A stretch of 5,726 nt of DNA from Flammeovirgaceae bacterium UBA4659 (GTDB lineage Bacteria; Bacteroidota; Bacteroidia; Cytophagales; Cyclobacteriaceae): assembly GCA_002405445.1 (NCBI GenBank), contig DHLV01000006.1:1-5726 (forward strand), in the 5' to 3' direction. Position 1 is the first letter of the stretch. Every line of letters starts with the position of its first letter. A model generated the notes under the pieces. The model worked only from the letters and a program-made list of their open reading frames with translations. It was not told the origin of the DNA and did not search any database. Of this stretch, positions 1 through 5,726 are shown piece by piece. A program made the translations under genes and the position numbers.

Positions 1-22
1 AATCGTGATGAACTACCGGACC
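1..22 (-). tRNA. Possible 5' end of a tRNA-Asp, cut by the window edge
   Basis: On the minus strand, from base 22 leftward, the sequence begins GGTCCGGTAGTTCA. This is the usual start of bacterial tRNA-Asp: a seven-base acceptor strand GGTCCGG, then T8-A9, then a D-stem strand GTTC and A14. It lies about eight bases after the inferred start of the leftward promoter, as expected for a tRNA. Against it, the next eight bases (TCACGATT) do not give the normal G18-G19 pair of the D-loop, and the anticodon and the 3' half lie outside the window. It could therefore be a chance match in a 5' leader. No start codon for a leftward protein gene lies in these bases. Confidence 0.3.
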
Positions 23-36
23 AAAAAACAAGGGTG

Positions 37-67
37 CAAAGATACTCGGCCTACTCATTTCTCCAAA
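37..67 (-). promoter_or_regulatory. Leftward Bacteroidota-type promoter (TTTG-N19-TATCTTTG)
   Basis: Read on the minus strand, bases 67-64 give TTTG (the -33 element) and bases 44-37 give TATCTTTG, an exact match to the TAnnTTTG -7 element of the Bacteroidota primary sigma factor. They are separated by 19 bases, within the usual 19-21. The -7 box continues as CACCC, a context I associate with strong promoters of stable RNA and translation genes in this phylum. Transcription would start near position 30 and run off the left edge. It is divergent from the Blh-family gene, so the 1-282 gap separates two transcription units. Confidence 0.7.
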
Positions 68-282
68 GGAACCAAAAAATTTAGAAACCGTCTCCGGGCG
101 TGATGACGATGGAGCCGATTAGCCATTTAAGCCCGTATTACCGAACTAACAATCCAAAATGATTGATTTGGTTCCCTCGCTGGTGACTGAAAAGCCCCCC
201 GGCAATCGGTCAAAGCTATTCACTGTAAAATTCTTTTAAACTACTTACATTTAACTTGGTTTATAAAGCAGGTACTTTTAAA

Positions 283-1233
283 ATGCTACCAAAGCACACG
301 ACCCAATTATTTTCGCCAGCCGAGAGCGTACGCTTGGCGATCGTGCTGGCAGGAGCCAGTTTGGCGTTTGCTCATCAGGTTTGCGAAGTACCGGCTGCAG
401 TTGACTTTGCTTTCTTTCTGGTTCTGGTTGTCGTGGTGGGAATCCCGCACGGTGCGGTTGATCATCTGGTTGATGAGCAATGTCTTAAATATAGACATCA
501 GAATTTTTCCACGTTCCGATTTCTGCTGAAATATCTTGTCCAGATGCTGGCGTATGCAGGTCTTTGGTTGATTTTTCCGGGGTTCAGTTTACTCTTGTTT
601 TTGCTTTTTTCGGTGTGGCATTTCGGTGAATCAGATATGCAACCCGCGCCACGCCATCCAATATGGTCAGTGGTCAAATTCGCTCTTGGGTCGCTTGTTC
701 TCTTCTTCATTTTACTTCGCGAGCCAGACTTAACCGGTGATCTTGTATACCGGATCACACTCAGCAATCCGGTTGCGCGTGAGGTTTGGACTACAGCCGT
801 AATTTACCAACGACCCGTTATTCTTGGATTGGGTGTTCTGCTGTTGTGTTCATTTCTTTTAGCTCAACATCGTGAGCCTGTGAAGCATTCGGGCAGAGGC
901 TGGCTTCAGTTTGTTGTCGTATTGGTTGTTGTTTCGGTTTTACCACTGCTGCCGGCTTTTGCCGTTTATTTTGCCGGTTGGCACTCGCTCAATACTTTTC
1001 AACACATGAATGAATTTCTGGCAGCGGAAGGCTCTGATCAAAGCTTGTGGAAAAAAGCCATGCCCTTCACACTACTGGCAATTGTCTTCCTGGCTGGTGT
1101 AGCGCTGTTTTGGTGGAATGTTTTTTCCCACCTTGACCCGTTGCCTGTTTTGTTTATATTCTTTGCTATTATCACGCTGCCACATCTGTTAATTATGCAT
1201 CGGATGTTTCGCGCGAAAACGGTGCTTCAGTAG
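283..1233 (+). CDS. blh: Brp/Blh-family beta-carotene 15,15'-dioxygenase (retinal-forming), membrane protein
   Basis: This 316-residue protein is very hydrophobic, with about eight membrane segments (roughly residues 18-31, 43-57, 80-98, 101-112, 128-146, 178-194, 207-231 and 262-305). Family members are iron-dependent inner-membrane enzymes that cleave beta-carotene into two retinal molecules, usually to supply rhodopsins. The recognisable motifs are GIPHGAVDH (53-61), VWHFGESD (111-118), GWHSLNTFQH (232-241) and LPHLLIMH (299-306); these and H31 hold the candidate iron-binding histidines. I chose ATG at 283; an in-frame TTG at 256 would add nine residues without conserved content. No clear promoter or Shine-Dalgarno sequence precedes it. 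The gene ends with TAG, and no strong terminator follows. Family membership is well supported. The exact substrate is inferred, because no rhodopsin or carotenoid gene is in the window and the HSxxxxxxH spacing differs from the HSxxH I remember for tested Blh proteins. Confidence 0.85.
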   Translation: MLPKHTTQLFSPAESVRLAIVLAGASLAFAHQVCEVPAAVDFAFFLVLVVVVGIPHGAVDHLVDEQCLKYRHQNFSTFRFLLKYLVQMLAYAGLWLIFPGFSLLLFLLFSVWHFGESDMQPAPRHPIWSVVKFALGSLVLFFILLREPDLTGDLVYRITLSNPVAREVWTTAVIYQRPVILGLGVLLLCSFLLAQHREPVKHSGRGWLQFVVVLVVVSVLPLLPAFAVYFAGWHSLNTFQHMNEFLAAEGSDQSLWKKAMPFTLLAIVFLAGVALFWWNVFSHLDPLPVLFIFFAIITLPHLLIMHRMFRAKTVLQ

Positions 1234-1323
1234 TCAATCGGGCACACCCAGTGGCTGATGCGGTGAAAGGATTCTACCGACCGCGGCAAATACGCAGCCT
1301 TACGGACCAAACCCGGATTTGGC

Positions 1324-1331
1324 TATATTTG
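1324..1331 (+). promoter_or_regulatory. Candidate -7 promoter element (TATATTTG) for accA
   Basis: The bases TATATTTG match the TAnnTTTG consensus of the Bacteroidota primary sigma factor exactly. No TTTG or TTG is found 19-21 bases upstream, so the -33 half is weak or absent. The inferred transcription start, near 1338, would leave a leader of about 80 bases before accA, and this is the only good candidate to drive the accA-to-hutU gene run. Confidence 0.5.
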
Positions 1332-1340
1332 TGGTCGCAG

Positions 1341-1393
1341 AAACAACCGAAGCAAAAATGTTTAACATGTTCAGGTTGTTGCTTGGGTTGGTT
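1341..1393 (+). promoter_or_regulatory. Imperfect hairpin in the accA leader, possibly attenuator-like
   Basis: Bases 1341-1355 (AAACAACCGAAGCAA) can pair with 1379-1393 (TTGCTTGGGTTGGTT) in 13 of 15 positions; the mismatches are 1343/1391 and 1349/1385. The 23-base loop contains the palindrome AACATGTT (1364-1371). The base of the stem runs into five T residues (1392-1396), giving a weak terminator-like look. A second stem, GCAAAAA (1352-1358) with TTTTTGC (1392-1398), uses part of the left arm and the T run, so the two folds exclude each other. The position just after the inferred transcription start would suit leader control of accA, but the stem is only moderately GC-rich and was found by eye. 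Confidence 0.3.
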
Positions 1394-1411
1394 TTTGCCA
1401 AACTGAATTAA
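1358..1411 (+). CDS. Possible 17-codon leader ORF upstream of accA
   Basis: An ATG at 1358 opens a short frame encoding MFNMFRLLLGLVFAKLN, ending at TAA (1409-1411), six bases before the accA ATG. The peptide is hydrophobic with one arginine and one lysine. It begins in the loop of the leader hairpin and covers its right arm, so its translation would affect folding. It has no recognisable ribosome binding site; five A residues precede the ATG, which is acceptable for Bacteroidota. It could be a leader peptide or simply a chance open frame. It matches no family I know. Confidence 0.18.
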   Translation: MFNMFRLLLGLVFAKLN

Positions 1412-1417
1412 TTTGTG

Positions 1418-2365
1418 ATGCTGTTAGACTTTGAAAAACCGATAGCCGAACTCGAAGCCAAGCTGGCCGATATGAAACACCTTGCCGATGACAGCGATGA
1501 GTCTGTCAACAAGGCCATCGAGGCCCTGGAAAACAAAATCATCGATCTAAAGAAGGAGACGTTTGAGAACCTAACCGGCTGGCAGCGCGTGCAACTATCG
1601 CGCCACCCGGACCGCCCCTACACGCTGGATTACATCTATGAAATAACCAGCGATTTCATTGAACTTCATGGCGACCGCAACGTAGCCGATGACAAAGCGA
1701 TGGTAGGCGGATTGGGATCCATTGACGGGCAAACCTTTATGCTTATCGGTCAGCAAAAGGGGCGCAACACCAAGCAGCGGCAAATGCGCAACTTCGGAAT
1801 GGCCAACCCGGAAGGCTATCGCAAAGCACTGCGACTGATGAAGATTGCAGAGAAATTTAACAAGCCCATTGTCACATTTATTGACACCCCCGGTGCCTTT
1901 CCCGGTCTCGAAGCCGAGGAGCGGGGCCAAGGTGAAGCCATTGCCCGCAATTTGAAGGAGATGATGATGCTCAAAGTGCCCGTCATTTGCCTGATCATCG
2001 GTGAAGGTGCTTCGGGCGGTGCGCTTGGCATTGCCATTGGCGATCGTGTGCTCATGCTTGAAAATACCTGGTACTCCGTGATCTCTCCGGAATCCTGCTC
2101 ATCAATTTTGTGGCGCAGCTGGGATTACAAAGAACAGGCAGCCGAGGTGCTGAAACTCACTGCGAAGGACATGCTCCACCATAAATTGATTGATGGCATT
2201 GTGAAAGAGCCGCTGGGCGGTGCTCATACTGATTTGAAGTGGATGGCGAAAGAAGTGAAACGCGTGATTTTGGAAACGACTGCCGACTTGAACAAGCTAA
2301 GCCCGCGCGACCGAATCAATCAACGCATTGAAAAGTTTTGCGCCATGGGCGTATATAAGGATTGA
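1418..2365 (+). CDS. accA: Acetyl-CoA carboxylase carboxyltransferase subunit alpha
   Basis: AccA pairs with AccD to form the carboxyltransferase that moves the carboxyl group from biotin on AccB to acetyl-CoA, making malonyl-CoA in the first committed step of cytoplasmic fatty-acid synthesis. The 315 residues match the family length (E. coli about 319) and align end to end. They comprise the N-terminal helical part beginning [27 protein letters not shown] (62-73), [10 protein letters not shown] (91-100), GRNTKQ (115-120), [18 protein letters not shown] (124-141), [10 protein letters not shown] (154-163), [15 protein letters not shown] (195-209, the glycine-rich oxyanion-hole region) and [12 protein letters not shown] (221-232). 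I chose ATG 1418; the adjacent GTG at 1415 would add only one residue. It is the first gene of a probable four-gene transcript, preceded by a promoter and a structured leader. AccD and AccB/AccC are not in the window, which is common in Bacteroidota. Confidence 0.97.
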   Translation: MLLDFEKPIAELEAKLADMKHLADDSDESVNKAIEALENKIIDLKKETFENLTGWQRVQLSRHPDRPYTLDYIYEITSDFIELHGDRNVADDKAMVGGLGSIDGQTFMLIGQQKGRNTKQRQMRNFGMANPEGYRKALRLMKIAEKFNKPIVTFIDTPGAFPGLEAEERGQGEAIARNLKEMMMLKVPVICLIIGEGASGGALGIAIGDRVLMLENTWYSVISPESCSSILWRSWDYKEQAAEVLKLTAKDMLHHKLIDGIVKEPLGGAHTDLKWMAKEVKRVILETTADLNKLSPRDRINQRIEKFCAMGVYKD

Positions 2366-2422
2366 TCGAATTCGCCAGCCCGGCCAACCCGAAAATTATT
2401 TGTTACCAACAACCGCACCGCC

Positions 2423-3256
2423 TTGAAACTCCATGCTATCGATACGGGATTTTTTAAGCTGGATGGTGGTGCCATGTTTGGCGTTGTACCCAAAGTTATC
2501 TGGCAAAAATCAAATCCGGCAGACGAGAATAATCTGTGTACCTGGGCTATGCGTTGTTTGCTCATGGAAGACGGTGACCGCCTGATTCTGATCGATAATG
2601 GCATAGGCGACAAACAAGACGCCAAATTTCTGAGTCACTATCATTTGCACGGAGATCAATCGCTGACCGCCTCATTACAGAAGGCTGGTTTTTCCGAAGC
2701 AGACATCACAGACGTGTTCCTTACCCATCTTCATTTTGATCATTGTGGCGGCAGTATAAAAAGGCGAGGTGAACAACTGGTGCCGGCTTTTTCGAATGCC
2801 GTGTATTGGAGTAATGAAGCGCATTGGGCGTGGGCCACAATACCTAATGACCGGGAAAAAGCGAGTTTTCTGCGCGAGAACATTGAGCCCATTCAGCAAA
2901 GCGGGCAATTGAAATGGGTGAACCCAGGTGATGATACAGGTCTGCCGTTTGACATCTTCTTTGCATCCGGCCACACGGAGAGCATGATGATTCCACTGAT
3001 TCCCTACAAGAACAAAACGGTTTGCTTCATGGCCGATCTGTTGCCTTCCACTGGCCACATTCCGCTGCCCTATGTAATGGGTTATGATACCCGGCCATTG
3101 CTCACGTTGGAGGAGAAGAAGCGATTTCTGCGACAGGCCGCGGAAGAGCAATGGGTTTTGTTTTTTGAACACGACCCGATTAACGAGTGTTGCACCGTGA
3201 AAGACACGGAAAAAGGCGTGAGGCTCGATCGAGCGATGGCGCTCCAAGATCTATAA
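2423..3256 (+). CDS. MBL-fold metallo-hydrolase, substrate unknown
   Basis: This 277-residue cytoplasmic protein is a complete metallo-beta-lactamase-fold hydrolase. The dinuclear metal site is all present: HLHFDH (H102, H104, D106, H107), H184 in SGHTES, D205 in FMADLL and H250 in FFEHD. The N-terminal stretch DTGFFKLDGGAMFGVVPK (7-24) is typical of a lactonase- or glyoxalase-like subgroup that hydrolyses esters, lactones or thioesters; the real substrate cannot be read from sequence. The start is TTG at 2423: it is the only usable start ahead of the conserved DTGFFKLDGG block, because the first ATG (residue 18) falls inside it and no ATG or GTG occurs in frame back to the accA stop. The gene lies 57 bases after accA, with no terminator or promoter visible in the gap, and 10 bases before the patatin gene, so co-transcription is likely. 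Confidence 0.88.
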   Translation: MKLHAIDTGFFKLDGGAMFGVVPKVIWQKSNPADENNLCTWAMRCLLMEDGDRLILIDNGIGDKQDAKFLSHYHLHGDQSLTASLQKAGFSEADITDVFLTHLHFDHCGGSIKRRGEQLVPAFSNAVYWSNEAHWAWATIPNDREKASFLRENIEPIQQSGQLKWVNPGDDTGLPFDIFFASGHTESMMIPLIPYKNKTVCFMADLLPSTGHIPLPYVMGYDTRPLLTLEEKKRFLRQAAEEQWVLFFEHDPINECCTVKDTEKGVRLDRAMALQDL

Positions 3257-3266
3257 TCATTAAGGT

Positions 3267-4034
3267 ATGAAAGTAGGTATCGTTCTTTCCGGAGGAGGTG
3301 CCCGGGGTTTTGCCCACATTGGCGCCTTGAAAGCTCTCGAAGAGAAGAACGTTCGATTTCACCTGGTGGCGGGCACCAGTGCCGGCTCGGTTGTGGGTGC
3401 GTTGTATGCTCAGGGACATCGCCCGGCCGACATCATGGCTATCGTCCAACAGATATCTTTGATTCGAACGGTGCGGCCCGCCCTGAGTTGGACCGGGCTT
3501 CTCAAGATGGATGGTTTACGGGAATTGTTGCTCAAGTATATTCCACACAATTCATTCAATCAGCTCGCATTACCCCTAACCGTTGCCGCCACCGATTTGA
3601 AGCGGGGGAAAGTGAACTACTTCACCGAAGGAGATCTCATCACCTGCCTCACGGCCAGTTGCAGCATCCCGGGAGTTTTTGATCCCGTACCAATAGGCGA
3701 TAGCCTTTTTGTCGATGGCGGAGTATTTGACAATCTTCCGGCACGAGCCATTCGCGATCATTGTGATGTTTTGGTGGGTCTGCATTGCAACCCCATCAGT
3801 CCTGATTTTGATGCCAGGAATATGAAGGTCGTTATTGAGCGTAGCATGTTAATGGCGATTGGCGTGGGTACTCAGTTTAGTAAACATTTGTGCAATTTTG
3901 TCATCGAACCCCCCGGTCTCGATCGATTCAATGCGTTTGAGATTGGAAAGGCAAAGGAGATTTTTGAAATCGGCTATCGCTACACCAAAGACATGGTTAC
4001 ACCCGAAATGATTTTCAACCCCACGCATGACTGA
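3267..4034 (+). CDS. Patatin-like phospholipase family protein (RssA-like)
   Basis: This short 255-residue patatin-domain hydrolase has all three family hallmarks: the oxyanion-hole loop GGGARG (9-14), the nucleophile elbow GTSAG with S38, and the dyad aspartate D150 in VDGGVFDNLP. The family cleaves acyl esters of phospholipids or other lipids with a Ser-Asp dyad. No signal peptide or membrane segment is visible and the protein begins directly with the first strand (MKVGIVLSGGG), so it probably acts in the cytoplasm or at the inner face of the membrane, unlike the longer secreted patatins fused to outer-membrane barrels. The substrate is unknown. The ATG at 3267 lies 10 bases after the MBL stop. 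The last codons overlap the hutU start by 8 bases, so translation of the two genes may be coupled. Codons and composition resemble those of its neighbours. Confidence 0.9.
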   Translation: MKVGIVLSGGGARGFAHIGALKALEEKNVRFHLVAGTSAGSVVGALYAQGHRPADIMAIVQQISLIRTVRPALSWTGLLKMDGLRELLLKYIPHNSFNQLALPLTVAATDLKRGKVNYFTEGDLITCLTASCSIPGVFDPVPIGDSLFVDGGVFDNLPARAIRDHCDVLVGLHCNPISPDFDARNMKVVIERSMLMAIGVGTQFSKHLCNFVIEPPGLDRFNAFEIGKAKEIFEIGYRYTKDMVTPEMIFNPTHD

Positions 4035-5726
4035 GTTTCAAAAACAGATTCTGGCAGGTATTCCGGCTGAACTGCCGGCCTTACCCGAGTGGGACGCAAA
4101 TGTTAATCATGCCCCACGCAGAAAGGATGTTTTGACTCCCACCGAAAAAAAGCTCGCGGTGCGCAATGCCTTGAGGTACTTTCCCCCGCACCAGCCCGCG
4201 CAGTTGGCCCACGAATTTTATGATGAGTTGCAGCGGTTTGGGCGAATTTACATGTACCGGTTTCGGCCGTTGTATGAAATGAAAGCCCGGCCGGTTGACG
4301 AGTATCCGCACCGATCGAAGCAGGCGGCCGCCATCATGCTGATGATTCAGAATAACCTGGATCCGGCTGTGGCGCAGCATCCGCATGAACTGATTACGTA
4401 TGGAGGCAATGGGGCAGTGTTTCAAAACTGGGCTCAGTATCTGCTTACGATGAAGTACCTGGCCACCATGACGGACGAGCAAACGCTCCATATGTACAGT
4501 GGCCACCCGTTGGGTTTGTTTCCCTCATCTCCCGATGCACCCCGTGTAGTAGTTACCAACGGTATGATGATTCCCAATTATTCGAAACCGGATGACTGGG
4601 AACGATTCAATGCCTTAGGAGTGACGCAATACGGGCAAATGACAGCCGGCTCGTACATGTACATTGGGCCGCAAGGCATCGTGCACGGCACCAACATCAC
4701 CATTTTGAATGCGGGGCGCAAAATCGCCAAAGCGGGTGAGGACCTGCGCGGAAAATTGTTCGTCACTTCGGGGTTAGGTGGGATGAGCGGGGCACAACCG
4801 AAGGCTGGAAATATCGCAGGGTGTATCACCGTGGTGGCCGAAGTGAATCCAAAGGCCACCGAAAAACGACATGCACAAGGGTGGGTCGATGAAGTGGTTA
4901 CTTCGTTGGATGATTTGGTGAAACGAACAAAGGCTGCTCAAAAAAATAAAGAGATCGTTTCGATTGCCTATTCCGGCAATGTGGTGGACGTGTGGGAACG
5001 TTTTGCGCGAGACGAAGTTTATGTTGATCTCGGTTCCGATCAAACGTCATTGCACAATCCCTGGGCTGGCGGCTATTACCCGGCTGGTTTAAGTTTTACG
5101 GAGTCTAACGACTTGATGGTGCGCGATCCGGAGAAGTTCAGGCAAATGGTGCATCATTCATTGAAGCGTCAGGTAAACGCCATTAATCACCATGCGGCTC
5201 GGGGGACGTATTTCTTTGATTATGGCAATGCTTTTTTACTGGAGGCTTCCCGGGCGGGAGCAGACGTGTTGAAACCGGATGGTTCATTTCGCTATCCCTC
5301 TTATGTACAGGATATCATGGGGCCGATGTGTTTTGATTATGGCTTTGGACCGTTTCGCTGGGTATGCGCCAGTGGGCTTTCCCGTGATCTTGACATTACC
5401 GATGAGATGGCGGCAGAAGTGTTGAGCCGTCAGCTGAACTCAGCTGCTGATTGGATTAAGCCGCAGATAAGCGATAACCTGAATTGGGTTAGAAATGCCA
5501 AGGTGAACAAACTGGTAGTCGGTTCGCAAGCCCGAATACTCTATGCAGATGCCGAGGGCAGAATGAACATTGCGCTGGCATTTAACCAGGCCATTCGAGA
5601 GAAGAAGATTGGTCCTGTGGTGCTGGGCCGCGATCACCACGATGTTTCGGGTACCGATAGTCCGTACCGCGAGACATCCAATATCTACGATGGATCACAG
5701 TTTACGTCCGACATGGCGATTCATAA
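4027..5726 (+). CDS. hutU: Urocanate hydratase, long form, 3' end outside the window
   Basis: Urocanase adds water to urocanate using tightly bound NAD+ to give 4-imidazolone-5-propanoate, the second step of histidine degradation to glutamate in the cytoplasm. The frame is open for 566 codons to the window edge with no stop or frameshift. Motifs in order are YGGNGAVFQNW (125-135), YSGHPLGLFPS (157-167), TNGMMIPNYSKP (177-188), QYGQMTAGSYMYIGPQGIVHGT (from 201), the NAD-binding loop SGLGGMSGAQPKAG (248-261), DIMGPMCFDYGFGPFRW (429-445) and GRDHHDVSGTDSPYRET (534-550). The length already exceeds the 550-560 residues of Pseudomonas and Bacillus HutU, which fits the longer form (about 670) found in animals and many Bacteroidota. 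Here GSQARILY (499-506) stands where the short form has its cysteine signature QGLPARICW. The ATG lies inside the end of the patatin gene (ATGACTGA overlap), so translational coupling is likely. No other hut gene is visible; hutH, hutI or ftcD may follow to the right. Confidence 0.95.
   Translation, partial: MTEFQKQILAGIPAELPALPEWDANVNHAPRRKDVLTPTEKKLAVRNALRYFPPHQPAQLAHEFYDELQRFGRIYMYRFRPLYEMKARPVDEYPHRSKQAAAIMLMIQNNLDPAVAQHPHELITYGGNGAVFQNWAQYLLTMKYLATMTDEQTLHMYSGHPLGLFPSSPDAPRVVVTNGMMIPNYSKPDDWERFNALGVTQYGQMTAGSYMYIGPQGIVHGTNITILNAGRKIAKAGEDLRGKLFVTSGLGGMSGAQPKAGNIAGCITVVAEVNPKATEKRHAQGWVDEVVTSLDDLVKRTKAAQKNKEIVSIAYSGNVVDVWERFARDEVYVDLGSDQTSLHNPWAGGYYPAGLSFTESNDLMVRDPEKFRQMVHHSLKRQVNAINHHAARGTYFFDYGNAFLLEASRAGADVLKPDGSFRYPSYVQDIMGPMCFDYGFGPFRWVCASGLSRDLDITDEMAAEVLSRQLNSAADWIKPQISDNLNWVRNAKVNKLVVGSQARILYADAEGRMNIALAFNQAIREKKIGPVVLGRDHHDVSGTDSPYRETSNIYDGSQFTSDMAIH

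Noticed and set aside
2..103. Open frame entering from the left edge, ending at TGA 101-103, encoding a basic peptide
   Set aside because: About 33 open codons are expected by chance, no family is recognisable, and it overlaps the opposite-strand promoter. It could still be the tail of a gene from outside the window.
159..239. 26-codon ORF upstream of the Blh-family gene, starting MIDLVPSL
   Set aside because: There is no ribosome binding site, no recognisable product and no clear promoter, and the length is consistent with chance.
246..259. Near-matches to TAnnTTTG (TACATTTA at 246-253, TAACTTGG at 252-259) before the Blh gene
   Set aside because: Each has one mismatch in the core and no -33 element at the right distance. 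They are too weak to call as a promoter.
1253..1299. Nested short stems after the Blh gene (GGCTG/CAGCC and GCGGT/ACCGC)
   Set aside because: The stems are only five base pairs with large internal loops, and no T tract follows, so a terminator call is not supported.
2363..2425. Readthrough of the accA TGA into the MBL gene, which lies in the same frame with no further stop
   Set aside because: A 19-codon stop-free gap is likely by chance, the linker is not protein-like, and both proteins have natural family ends. No recoding signal was seen.
2675..3247. 190-codon minus-strand open frame
   Set aside because: It is fully antisense to the MBL-fold gene, which has a complete catalytic motif set. 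The minus-strand product shows no family motif or typical composition.
3261..3266. AAGG just before the patatin ATG as a Shine-Dalgarno site
   Set aside because: It lies only one base from the ATG, too close to work as a ribosome binding site, and such sites are rarely used in Bacteroidota.
4081..4506. 141-codon minus-strand open frame
   Set aside because: It lies inside hutU on the opposite strand, and the hutU frame there is strongly conserved.

Overview
The window looks like a chromosomal segment of a Bacteroidota bacterium, perhaps Cytophagales-like. Two intergenic sites match the TAnnTTTG -7 element typical of that phylum. The genes lack convincing Shine-Dalgarno sequences. The predicted proteins read like Bacteroidota homologues, in particular the long, animal-like form of urocanase. 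The assignment is inferred from these traits, not from a database search.

Layout: positions 1-282 hold no supported protein gene. They contain a strong-looking leftward promoter (37-67, minus strand), followed at the window edge by what may be the first bases of a tRNA-Asp. A rightward gene at 283-1233 encodes a multi-pass membrane protein of the Brp/Blh family (beta-carotene 15,15'-dioxygenase, which makes retinal). A 184-base gap follows. It carries a TAnnTTTG promoter, an imperfect hairpin and a 17-codon mini-ORF, all just before accA.

From 1418 to the right edge, four genes run on the same strand with small gaps: accA (carboxyltransferase alpha of acetyl-CoA carboxylase), an MBL-fold metallo-hydrolase starting at TTG, a short RssA-like patatin-family hydrolase, and the first 566 codons of hutU (urocanase). 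The gaps are 57 bases, 10 bases and an 8-base overlap. The layout suggests one transcript driven from in front of accA.

Functionally the cluster combines the committed step of fatty-acid synthesis, two hydrolases of unknown substrate (one probably lipolytic) and histidine degradation. All visible genes look intact and conserved, so this is mostly core metabolism and not an island or defence locus; no mobile element, CRISPR or long repeat was seen. The points most worth checking are the accA leader, the altered histidine pattern in the Blh-family protein, the missing signature cysteine in the urocanase, and the accA-to-hutU gene order.
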